A DNA stretch of 64,000 nucleotides from CAYWKU01 sp964459325 (GTDB lineage Bacteria > RBG-13-61-14 > CAYWKU01): the NCBI GenBank assembly GCA_964459325.1, contig CAYWKU010000014.1, positions 1 through 64,000 on the forward strand. The letters are read 5' to 3'. The position numbers and the translations under genes are program-made. The notes beneath the pieces are model-generated. The model saw nothing but the letters and a program-made list of their open reading frames with translations, was not told where the DNA came from and searched no databases. How positions within the stretch are numbered: position 1 is the stretch's first letter; each line of letters opens with the position of its first letter. Below are positions 24,695 to 32,259 of this stretch, piece by piece.

Positions 24695-25381
24695 ATGAAA
24701 AGGTCCGAAATTAACGGGATTCAAAAGGGGGCGCTAAAGTTTTTCGAGCGACACAATTTCCATCTGCCGCCCTGGTCTAAATGGAGACCGGACGACTGGA
24801 AACGTGCGGGCGAGGCCGCCGCTGAAATTAAAAAGCGGATGCTGGGCTGGGACGTCACCGACTTCGGCAAGGGAGACTTCAGCTCCGAAGGGCTGGTGCT
24901 TTTTACGCTCCGCAACGGCCTGCTCGAAAGCTCGGGAGAGCCTTATTGCGAAAAAATAATGATATGCCGGCTCGGACAAAGGATGCCCGCTCACTTCCAT
25001 TGGACCAAGACCGAGGACATCATCAACCGGGCGGGCGGAAAAATGGTGATGACCCTCCATAACTCCGATGAAAGCGAAAAACCTTCCCCTCACCCTATAA
25101 AAGTGCGAATCGACGGAATATACAGGGAAGTGTCGCCCGGTGAAGAAGTAATACTCCACCCCGGCGAAAGCATCACGCTCACCCCCGGCCTGTACCACAG
25201 CCTCCACGCCCGGGGCGAGGACATACTCATCGGCGAGGTAAGCAGCGTCAACGACGACAAAACCGACAATCGTTTTCGGGAGGAACTGCCCCGTTTTCCC
25301 GAAATCGAAGAGGACGAAGAGACACTCTACTGCCTTTGCAACGAGTATCCCTTTTTTAGACAAGGGGCTTCAGCCCCTTGA
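24695..25381 (+). CDS. D-lyxose/D-mannose isomerase-like cupin
   Basis: Start at ATG 24695 with AAGGAG (24682-24687) upstream; longer frame lacks support. About 228 residues. Signatures of the lyxose isomerase cupin: IMICRLGQRMPAHFHWTKTEDIINRAGG with the metal-binding His-x-His and Glu, REVSPGEEVILHPGESITLTPGLYHSLHA with the second His, and GEVSSVNDDKTDNRF at the end. The last residues (RQGASAP) are encoded by a REP-like repeat, so the natural C-terminus may have ended slightly earlier or differently. It lies alone between yceD and the acyl-CoA dehydrogenase operon. Confidence 0.85.
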   Translation: MKRSEINGIQKGALKFFERHNFHLPPWSKWRPDDWKRAGEAAAEIKKRMLGWDVTDFGKGDFSSEGLVLFTLRNGLLESSGEPYCEKIMICRLGQRMPAHFHWTKTEDIINRAGGKMVMTLHNSDESEKPSPHPIKVRIDGIYREVSPGEEVILHPGESITLTPGLYHSLHARGEDILIGEVSSVNDDKTDNRFREELPRFPEIEEDEETLYCLCNEYPFFRQGASAP

Positions 25382-25407
25382 TTCCAAGGGGTTAAAACCC
25401 CTTGTCT
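25358..25407. repeat. REP-like palindrome doublet, copy B, overlapping a stop codon
   Basis: Reverse complement of copy A with a few changes in the link between the two palindromes. It begins in the last codons of the isomerase gene and supplies its TGA, so it also forms hairpins immediately at the 3' end, where it could act as a terminator between convergent genes. Confidence 0.85.
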
Positions 25408-25451
25408 ACCTATCACCAGTACCTATTTCAAATATTCGCGCCTGCATCGGC

Positions 25452-26561
25452 TCAATCAACCAGTGATGATTTGAGGTAAGTCATGATGTCCGGGTTGGTC
25501 CCGAACGTCACTCCAATTGACCGCGCGTCCCGGAAACGCTTTTCCACCGGATAATCGTGCATGTAGCCGTAGCCTCCGAAGCACTGTATCGCATCGGTGG
25601 TGGCCTGCATGGCTGCATCAGAAGCAAAGACCCGTGCCAGCAACGAGGCCCTGACGTCGAGCTTGCCGGTTATCCTGCCCGACTCGGAATCTATTATCTC
25701 GTCGTTGGCCTTCATCACCTCCCGGAGCCTGCTGCGAGCGGCGTCTATCCGGGCGCTGTTTGAAAGTATCATGTGAGCCACGGCGTCGTGATTTATGATG
25801 CAGGTCCCTCCCTGGTATCTTTCGTTGGCGTACTTGCGGGCGTCTTCCAGGGCCGCCGCCGCGCATCCCACCGCTACGCAGCCTAAAAGAGTGGAGGTCA
25901 GGGCGAGCGCCTTCATGGAATCCACCTCCCCGAGCCTTACCCCCTCCACACCGTCAAGCTTCAATTTCCCGGGGGTCGCCGCGCGAAGCCCCAGCGGATT
26001 GTGCATGGGGCTGACTTCCACCCCCTGGGAATCGGCGGGCACTATCCAGCAGGTTCGGCCTCCCCCTTCCTCTGCGGTTACCGCGTACCATCGGGCGTGT
26101 CCGGCCCCCAGCACGCCTGGGTCGTTTCCTTTCAAAGTACCCTCCGGCCCAACCGAGAAGGGAGTTTGAAACAACCCCGCCGATGCGACCATGAACCTAT
26201 CAGGGTCGGCTTCGTAAGGCTCCTTTATAAACCGCTCCAGTGTGGAAAAATCCGCCGCCGAGTTGATTGCCGCGAGTATTCCGGCCAGGCTCGCCACCAC
26301 CTGGGTGGCCATACCCGCGCACCCCCCGGCCAACTCTTCCAACACAAGCCCTGCGTCGAAGGTTTTGAGACCCGTTCCGCCCAACTCGGGCGGAGCCGGC
26401 ATGTTCATAAACCCCAGCTCGTTGGCCCGGCGGAGCCAACCTTCGGGGAAAGGGGCGTTAAGCCCGTCGTATTGCCACGCCACCGGCGACAGCGTTTTCA
26501 TGGCAAACAGCCGGGCCGTTTCCTTCATCACCGATTGGTCCTGGGTCAGCTTTTCCTCCAT
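25452..26561 (-). CDS. Acyl-CoA dehydrogenase family protein, catalytic Glu not seen
   Basis: Product of 369 residues with the three-part acyl-CoA dehydrogenase fold: N-terminal helices (NELGFMNMPAPPELGGTGLKTFDAGLVLEELA), middle strand domain, and C-terminal helices ending FGGYGYMHDYPVEKRFRDARSIGVTFGT. The family base is a Glu in IYEGT; here the stretch is VTFGT. The alternative Glu of isovaleryl-type enzymes also appears to be replaced (SMKALALTSTLLG). Redox role is thus uncertain. It follows the ADC-like gene by 2 bases and a TetR regulator. Confidence 0.8.
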   Translation of the reverse strand: MEEKLTQDQSVMKETARLFAMKTLSPVAWQYDGLNAPFPEGWLRRANELGFMNMPAPPELGGTGLKTFDAGLVLEELAGGCAGMATQVVASLAGILAAINSAADFSTLERFIKEPYEADPDRFMVASAGLFQTPFSVGPEGTLKGNDPGVLGAGHARWYAVTAEEGGGRTCWIVPADSQGVEVSPMHNPLGLRAATPGKLKLDGVEGVRLGEVDSMKALALTSTLLGCVAVGCAAAALEDARKYANERYQGGTCIINHDAVAHMILSNSARIDAARSRLREVMKANDEIIDSESGRITGKLDVRASLLARVFASDAAMQATTDAIQCFGGYGYMHDYPVEKRFRDARSIGVTFGTNPDIMTYLKSSLVD

Positions 26562-26563
26562 GA

Positions 26564-27355
26564 TTACCCCCGCTTGAAGTCAGATTTGTTCGGCGGCAGA
26601 CTTTCCAGGGGATTGGTAAGCAGAAACTTCAGTTGCGGCGCGTACCAGCCGAACAGAGGCTTGCTCAGTCCAAGGTCTTCAAGGTCGCGAGCCGCGTGAT
26701 GTCGCCCGCCGATTTCAATTTCGCATCTTTTTCCGTATGAAGGTCTGAAGCCGTAAATTTTCCCCAGCGCCTCGCTGCGCAGCAACCTGTCCGAGCGGAC
26801 GGAATACAGGTTGCCCCTCATTCCGTATACGCGGTTTCCTTCCGAGTGAGGCGCTTCCATTACTATAACGTTTTCTCCGTTTCCGGAAACATGGCACCTG
26901 CCGTGCCTTGGTATTTCTTCGATATTAACCGCTGCGGGTTCGGTAGTAAAGCCGTAGATTTCCCGGAAGGCCCCGGCCAGCTCCTCGTTTCCGATAAAAC
27001 GGTGCAGCATGTAAAAAGACGGGGAAAAAGCGCTCGACAAGATGGAACGCAACCGCCCCTTTTTCAGTGGCGAGCCGATGGGCAAAATGACCGCAAACTC
27101 CCTGAAGGCGCCGAGGCTGGAGTCATGGTGATTGAGCGCCGCCAGGACAACGGGCGTCCGGTTTCGAGGCAGGCTCACCGGATTTATCAACGGCGAAGGC
27201 AGCATAGGAGCCAGGGTCGAACGGCGGGCCAGGCATACCACTCCGAAGGCCGAGGTGTTATGATGGAAAACAGGCAACAGCATCCCGGCGCCGATTTCAC
27301 AGCGGTGAGGAACCAATTGCCTGATTTCGCGGAAATGAAGGTCATTCCCGGGCAT
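26564..27355 (-). CDS. Acetoacetate-decarboxylase-like protein lacking the catalytic lysines
   Basis: Product of 263 residues. The layout resembles the acetoacetate decarboxylase (ADC) fold: SPLINPVSLPRNRTPVVLAALNHHDSSLGAFREFAVILPIG, then MLHRFIGNEELAGAFREIYGFTTEPAAVNIE. In true ADC a GxPKK motif follows the REIxG strand and supplies the Schiff-base lysine; here the residues are TTEP. Family assignment is tentative. It is in an operon with a TetR gene 8 bases upstream and an acyl-CoA dehydrogenase 2 bases downstream. Confidence 0.55.
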   Translation of the reverse strand: MPGNDLHFREIRQLVPHRCEIGAGMLLPVFHHNTSAFGVVCLARRSTLAPMLPSPLINPVSLPRNRTPVVLAALNHHDSSLGAFREFAVILPIGSPLKKGRLRSILSSAFSPSFYMLHRFIGNEELAGAFREIYGFTTEPAAVNIEEIPRHGRCHVSGNGENVIVMEAPHSEGNRVYGMRGNLYSVRSDRLLRSEALGKIYGFRPSYGKRCEIEIGGRHHAARDLEDLGLSKPLFGWYAPQLKFLLTNPLESLPPNKSDFKRG

Positions 27356-27363
27356 TGAAACGA

Positions 27364-28041
27364 TTATATTCCGCCGGAGTCGGCGTCATCCTCTTCGACC
27401 ACCTCCGGCCACTTATCGGGTTTCATTATTATAAGTTTTTTCAGGGCCTTTCGTATTAACCCGTACATGTAGGAGGTTTTGACTTCGGGATTCCTGTACC
27501 AGTAATTGAAAGCTCCCATTGTCAACATGCATATCAGCATGGCTGCGTCTTCGGGTTTGCATTCGGTGTTGAAAACACCTTTACTCTGACCGTTGGCTAC
27601 GAGCATGGTAAGAAACCGGATGTAAGAGTTCAAAGTCTGGCCCAGCGATTTAGTCGCTTCCTCACTTTCATGAAAAGTTTCTATCTGCAATAGAAGATAG
27701 GCTCGATTGAGTTCAGGCTCGGTGTTCAATTTTTTCTGAAAATGCTCGAGCAGGGTGCTCAATATGTCGGCTTCATCAACGTCTTCAGAGGAAACAATTT
27801 CGTCAATCATCTGCTGGACGCTACCCGAGACGAGTTTTTTCACCACCATGTCCAGGAGTCCGTCTTTTGTGCCGAAGTACCAGAAGATGGCGCTTTTGGC
27901 CACGTGCGCTTCTTCGGCAATATCCGCCACGCTGGCGCCGCGGTAACCTCTTTGACTGAACAGGCGGATTGCGGCGTCCAGTATTTTTTCCCGCGTTAAA
28001 GCCGATTTTTTGTTTCTCTGCGCCTCTTTATTTTCCGCCAC
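27364..28041 (-). CDS. TetR/AcrR-family regulator
   Basis: Start set at the GTG ending at 28041 with AGGAAG 8 bases upstream; the longer open frame has no ribosome site. About 225 residues. The N-terminal HTH is LTREKILDAAIRLFSQRGYRGASVADIAEEAHVAKSAIFWYFGTKDGLLDMVV. The C-terminal ligand domain is unassigned. First gene of a three-gene operon with ADC-like and acyl-CoA dehydrogenase genes, so it likely controls acyl-type metabolism and itself. Confidence 0.92.
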   Translation of the reverse strand: MAENKEAQRNKKSALTREKILDAAIRLFSQRGYRGASVADIAEEAHVAKSAIFWYFGTKDGLLDMVVKKLVSGSVQQMIDEIVSSEDVDEADILSTLLEHFQKKLNTEPELNRAYLLLQIETFHESEEATKSLGQTLNSYIRFLTMLVANGQSKGVFNTECKPEDAAMLICMLTMGAFNYWYRNPEVKTSYMYGLIRKALKKLIIMKPDKWPEVVEEDDADSGGI

Positions 28042-28267
28042 CTGGATTACTTCCTTTTTAAGTAGCAATCTAGCTAATTTACCGAGGAGTTTCAACTCGA
28101 AGATGCAAAATGTCAAGTTTTTAACAACTTACTTTATCTGAACTAAGGATTTGTCTCCGCTCATTTTACGAACCGAAAACCCCTTTTAAACAGGCATCTT
28201 GGCAATTCGACTTTTCCATAATATCCTTTTTCTTATCCATGCTAATCGGGCACGGCCCGGGGGGCGG

Positions 28268-28477
28268 ATGACACTGGAAATAAAGAAAACGGCAGTAAGT
28301 TTCGAGCCGGACGAGGTTATGGAGGTCGAGCGCATCGTACTGGATGCCGACGGGCGCGCCGCGCTGGAGTTTCTGAAAAAAAGCGTTTACGGGAAAATGG
28401 TGGCTTCCCAGAAAGCCAGGCTGCACAGCCACGACATCAACCCCGCAAAGCCCTCCGACCATATGAAAAATAAATAG
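28268..28477 (+). CDS. Small acidic hypothetical protein
   Basis: Start at ATG 28268 after GGGGGGCGG; 69 residues (MTLEIKKTAVSFEPDEVMEVERIVLDADGRAALEFLKKSVYGK...). The helix-rich pattern and codon use suggest a real gene. A competing minus-strand frame covers the same bases but shows no recognisable product. Family unknown. Confidence 0.55.
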   Translation: MTLEIKKTAVSFEPDEVMEVERIVLDADGRAALEFLKKSVYGKMVASQKARLHSHDINPAKPSDHMKNK

Positions 28478-28506
28478 TGAAGGCCTCTTATCGAAATACC
28501 GCCGTG

Positions 28507-28535
28507 TTGACAGCAACACATAAAGGCAATAGAAT
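28507..28535 (+). promoter_or_regulatory. Strong sigma-70-type promoter abutting the radical SAM start
   Basis: TTGACA (28507-28512), 17-bp spacer, TAGAAT (28530-28535). The ATG is at 28545, so the mRNA would start at or just before it, with no room for a ribosome site. Confidence 0.7.
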
Positions 28536-28544
28536 CGGCACGCT

Positions 28545-30536
28545 ATGAAGGTATCGCTGATATTCCCGCCGGACTGGAACGACCTGTGTATGCCTTACGG
28601 CAGTACTCCCTCCATCAAGGCTTATCTCGAAGAGGGCGGAATCGAGGCATCACAATTCGACTTCAACATCGAGGCCTACGAGCGGATACTCGAACCGGAC
28701 AAGCTCCGGCAACTCTGGAAGCAAACCGACTGGAAAAAGGATTACCCCGCTCCCACCCCCGGGTCGCCCGGGCGCAAAGAAGTGGGCAAAATGCTCGCCG
28801 GAAAAGTAGACACCATCGTCGACAACATATCCGAAGCAATCGGTGTATTCCGTAGCTCCGATAAGTTCTATGACCCGGAAAAATACAAGCATGCCCTGGG
28901 AGTTCTGGACGGGGCGATTCTGCTGGTGTCGGCATCGAGCTGGGCGCTGGAAGATTCACTCAAATCGCCCGAAGAGGCGATAAAGGCCGCTTCCGACCCT
29001 TCGGTCAACATATTCTACCCTTACATCGAAGAGCTGTTCAAAGAAAAGCTCGCTTCAAGGTACGACATGGCGGGCCTTAGCGTGGCGTGGCCGAGGCAAA
29101 TGATACCGGCCATCGCACTGGCTTACCTGATAAAGAAAAAATATCCGGAAACGCACGTAAGCCTGGGCGGCGCCTACCCCAGCCTGATATTCGAAGCCAT
29201 CGAAAACTCTCCCGAGTTGTTCGATTACTTCGATTCCGTTTCATTGAGCGAGGGGGAAGTCGCGTCGCTGGGATTGGCGAAAGCCGTCGGAGAGGGAGAA
29301 AGCGTAAGCGAAGTTCCGGGAATTTTGTACAGGCACGGCGGCGAAGTGCACAGAACCAGCCTGCCTGTAATGGAAGACGCCGACGAGCTTCCGACGCCGG
29401 ATTTCGACGGCCTGGATTTGAATAAATATCTTTCCCCGGAGCCGGCGCTTCCGGTTTTCAGCTCGAGGGGATGTTTCTGGAGACGATGCAGCTACTGCCT
29501 GAGACCCGACCGGAAAACTTTCAGCCAGCGCAGTCCTCAGCAGGTGGTCAAGGATTTGACAGCGCTTCATCGCCGTTACAAGGCACGCGCTTTCCATTTT
29601 ACCGACAACGCCATCCGCACCCGCAGGATGGCGGAAATAGCCGACCTGATTTCGGAGGCCGGGCTTGAAATAAGCTGGACCGCCCGCACCCGGTTTTCTC
29701 ACGAAATGACCTGGGACTGGTGCGACCAGGTTGCCGCCGGAGGATGTGCCCGTATCATTTTCGGAGTAGAAAGCGCCTCCAAGCGCATTCTCGACATGAT
29801 GGACAAGGGTTTTCGCACCGAGGACGTGCCGGAAGCCCTCCAGGGATTATCCAAGGCGGGGATAGATTCCACCCTCTACTTCATAGTGGGCTTTCCCACC
29901 GAAAAGGAAGACGAAGCCCGAAAAACACTTCAGTTCGCCGAGCGGTTAACCGAAAGCCTCACCCCCTACGCCCAATATTACGTAACCCTTTTCGCCGTCC
30001 CCATCGGCAGCATAATTCACCAAAAACCGGATAGTTACGGAATTACTAAGCTGGCGGAGCCTGCCGCGAACGATTTGAGAAACCCCTACCTTTACGAGTT
30101 CGAAACCGAAGAGGGAATGAGCCGCAAAGAAGCGGTAAAAATATATGGCGAGTTTCTCAGAAAGTTCGATGAGCTTACAAAACATCCTTACCGCATGCCC
30201 CACGACATGCTGATGAGGATGTCGGACAGCGCGGAGGCGGCGGTTTCCGAACCCCGGGCGCGGGTTTTGAAACTGGAGCATATTCCCAAGTTGGCAGATG
30301 ATTTAAGGGCGGAAAAGGGGTATTTGTTGAAGGGAAACAAAAAGTTCCGCATTAACGAGCAGATGCGCAAGCTCATGGAACTTTTGGACTCCAAAAGAAC
30401 GGTCAAACAAGTGCTGCACGGGTTGACCAGGCAGGAAGATATCTCCATGCCCGCCGCCTACATCTACGCACAGCAGCTATTCGACGAGGGCATAATCGAG
30501 GTAAGAGCTTCCGAGGAACAAAAGGGCAAGCGGTAA
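28545..30536 (+). CDS. B12-binding-type radical SAM protein
   Basis: Product of 663 residues. The first about 250 residues are a cobalamin-binding-like Rossmann region (KVSLIFPPDWNDLCMPYGSTPSIKAYLEEGG; VSLGGAYPSLI) and the radical SAM domain begins at about residue 300 with CFWRRCSYC, a CX4CX2C cluster motif used by some B12-radical SAM families instead of CX3CX2C. FHFTDNAIR and IIFGVESASKRIL fit the SAM barrel. The C-terminal about 70 residues look like a PqqD-like winged domain. Substrate unknown. Likely leaderless. Confidence 0.85.
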   Translation: MKVSLIFPPDWNDLCMPYGSTPSIKAYLEEGGIEASQFDFNIEAYERILEPDKLRQLWKQTDWKKDYPAPTPGSPGRKEVGKMLAGKVDTIVDNISEAIGVFRSSDKFYDPEKYKHALGVLDGAILLVSASSWALEDSLKSPEEAIKAASDPSVNIFYPYIEELFKEKLASRYDMAGLSVAWPRQMIPAIALAYLIKKKYPETHVSLGGAYPSLIFEAIENSPELFDYFDSVSLSEGEVASLGLAKAVGEGESVSEVPGILYRHGGEVHRTSLPVMEDADELPTPDFDGLDLNKYLSPEPALPVFSSRGCFWRRCSYCLRPDRKTFSQRSPQQVVKDLTALHRRYKARAFHFTDNAIRTRRMAEIADLISEAGLEISWTARTRFSHEMTWDWCDQVAAGGCARIIFGVESASKRILDMMDKGFRTEDVPEALQGLSKAGIDSTLYFIVGFPTEKEDEARKTLQFAERLTESLTPYAQYYVTLFAVPIGSIIHQKPDSYGITKLAEPAANDLRNPYLYEFETEEGMSRKEAVKIYGEFLRKFDELTKHPYRMPHDMLMRMSDSAEAAVSEPRARVLKLEHIPKLADDLRAEKGYLLKGNKKFRINEQMRKLMELLDSKRTVKQVLHGLTRQEDISMPAAYIYAQQLFDEGIIEVRASEEQKGKR

Positions 30537-30852
30537 AACCCTGCACCCACCCGATAACCCGAAAGAAAGTTCAAACCCCGAACCGGAGTTCCAAATGATG
30601 AGTTTCCCGGAAAAATTCCTTTCAAAGGAACTTCCGGGCTGTCTTCAGTTTCGATAAACCGGAGAGATGAAGTTGCCGGGTGTTTGGTAATTTAGAAGGG
30701 GAAACTCGGTAGCACTATTTTTAGATATATGACATCCTGTGGGCGAGATTAAATATTTTTTCTTGAAATGTAACTAAATTAATGCTAATCTTTATTAAAT
30801 TTAAGTATAATATCGCTTAAAAGAAGGGCCGGAGCGCCCGGAAGGTAATTCC
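30537..30852. other. Intergenic region with a nested hairpin
   Basis: At 30606-30638 CCCGGAA...TTCCGGG encloses TTCCTTTCAAAGGAA, a strong hairpin, probably a terminator for the radical SAM gene though the T-run is weak. Further on an AT-rich segment has TGCTAA-17-TATAAT (30783-30811), a possible promoter for the exbB-type gene. Nothing else recognised. Confidence 0.5.
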
Positions 30853-31509
30853 ATGATTCTGGAGAGGCTTTACGAGTGGTGGCTGCTTTTCGAAAAGGGC
30901 GGCCCCTTGATGTACCTGATATTCCTGTGCTCGGTAACCGCGCTTGCCATAATATTCGAGCGGCTCTGGATGTTGCGCTCATCGAAGGTTATACCCGACG
31001 AGCTTGTCAAACGCGCCGAATCACTGCTTTCAAGCGGGAAATATAGCGAAGCCCGCGCTCTTCTCTCCTCAAGCAACACCTCCATAGCCCGCGTGCTGCT
31101 GGAGGGAATGGAGAGAGCGGATAAAGGCCGGGAAGCCGTGCGGGAAGCCATGGAAGACGCCGGGCGGATAGAGGCCACCCAACTCAACCAGTTCGTCAAC
31201 ATGCTGGGGGGCATCGCCGGATTATCCCCCCTGCTGGGCCTTCTGGGAACGGTTATAGGCATGATACAGGCATTTAACAACATAGTGGAGCATGGAGTGG
31301 GCAATCCCGGGGACGTGGCGGGGGGCATTTCCGTGGCGCTTATTACCACTGCCGCAGGCCTCACGGTCGCCATCCCCGCTTTCATCGCCAACCGTTACTT
31401 CGCGGGAAGAGTGGAGAGTCTTCTTGCCAGGATGGAAGAGGTCGGCGTTCGCTTCATGGAGATTATCACCGGCTCCCCTGAAAAAACCGACCGGGAGGAG
31501 GACGGTTGA
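30853..31509 (+). CDS. MotA/TolQ/ExbB proton channel (second copy)
   Basis: Product of 218 residues, three membrane segments (about 17-38, 112-135, 158-178). The block FVNMLGGIAGLSPLLGLLGTVIGMIQAFNNI...GGISVALITTAAGLTVAIPAFIANRYF is the ExbB/TolQ signature. It overlaps the exbD gene by four bases. It is a paralogue of tolQ and probably energises another outer-membrane transducer. Confidence 0.92.
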   Translation: MILERLYEWWLLFEKGGPLMYLIFLCSVTALAIIFERLWMLRSSKVIPDELVKRAESLLSSGKYSEARALLSSSNTSIARVLLEGMERADKGREAVREAMEDAGRIEATQLNQFVNMLGGIAGLSPLLGLLGTVIGMIQAFNNIVEHGVGNPGDVAGGISVALITTAAGLTVAIPAFIANRYFAGRVESLLARMEEVGVRFMEIITGSPEKTDREEDG

Positions 31510-31919
31510 GGTTCTCGAGGCAAAAACCGCAACAGGAGTTCCGGATAGACCTGACGTCCCTGATTGACGTGGTGTTTCTTCTCATCATTTTCTTCATGGT
31601 CACCACAACCTTCCAGGCCCGCTCAGGCATTTCGGTAAAGCTCCCGGAAGCCGATTCCGAAATGCCCGCCGAGGAGTTCAAGCGGGTGGTCATCAGCTTG
31701 CGGGAAGACGGAAACACCTACTACCAGGACGCGCAGATAAGCGAAGAAGGGTTGACCCGCCGACTGGCGGCCGCCGCTGCTTCTGACACTAAAACCCTGG
31801 TCATAATCAGGGCGGATAAGCACGTGGCTCACGGTCGGGTGGTATCCGTGATGGACGCCGCCCGAAGCGCCGGACTTAACCGACTGGCCATAGCCACCGT
31901 CAAAAGACCGCCGAGATGA
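31506..31919 (+). CDS. Biopolymer transporter ExbD (second copy)
   Basis: Product of 137 residues starting at TTG 31506, overlapping the stop of exbB. Helix FRIDLTSLIDVVFLLIIFFMVTTTF contains the proton-path Asp. The periplasmic domain ends TLVIIRADKHVAHGRVVSVMDAARSAGLNRLAIAT. No tonB-type partner is adjacent. Confidence 0.92.
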   Translation: MRFSRQKPQQEFRIDLTSLIDVVFLLIIFFMVTTTFQARSGISVKLPEADSEMPAEEFKRVVISLREDGNTYYQDAQISEEGLTRRLAAAAASDTKTLVIIRADKHVAHGRVVSVMDAARSAGLNRLAIATVKRPPR

Positions 31920-31930
31920 GGTGAAATAAC

Positions 31931-32257
31931 ATGCCGCCGAGCCGTTCCAAATCGTCCCGGTTGGAAAAAATTCTGTTAACCACCCTGGTTATAATTGCCT
32001 TTGGCATCGCCGGAGCGGCGGTTGTCGGAAAACACGGACTGTTGACTTACATCAACATGCAGAACAGATACGAGCAAATGCAGGAAGAATGCGAGCGACT
32101 GCGGGAGGAAAACGAGCGACTCCGGCAGGAAATACAAGCTTTACGAAAAGACCCCGAGGCCATCGAGGAGGTTGCCCGAAAAGAACTTGGCATGATAAAG
32201 CCGGGCGAGGTATTATATAAGTTCAAACCGGAGGATTCGGGCGTCGAGGTGAGATAG
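31931..32257 (+). CDS. FtsB/DivIC-like septum protein
   Basis: Product of 108 residues. One membrane helix (about 16-38) followed by a coiled coil (QNRYEQMQEECERLREENERLRQEIQALRKD) and the conserved EVARKELGMIKPGEVLYKF end of FtsB/DivIC. It bridges early and late divisome proteins. It lies 11 bases after exbD and 2 bases before the diguanylate cyclase. Confidence 0.85.
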   Translation: MPPSRSKSSRLEKILLTTLVIIAFGIAGAAVVGKHGLLTYINMQNRYEQMQEECERLREENERLRQEIQALRKDPEAIEEVARKELGMIKPGEVLYKFKPEDSGVEVR

Positions 32258-32259
32258 CC

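Noticed and set aside
26000..26700. Plus-strand open frame opposite the acyl-CoA dehydrogenase
   Set aside because: Shadow of a clear minus-strand gene, low-complexity Arg/Gly/Pro product.
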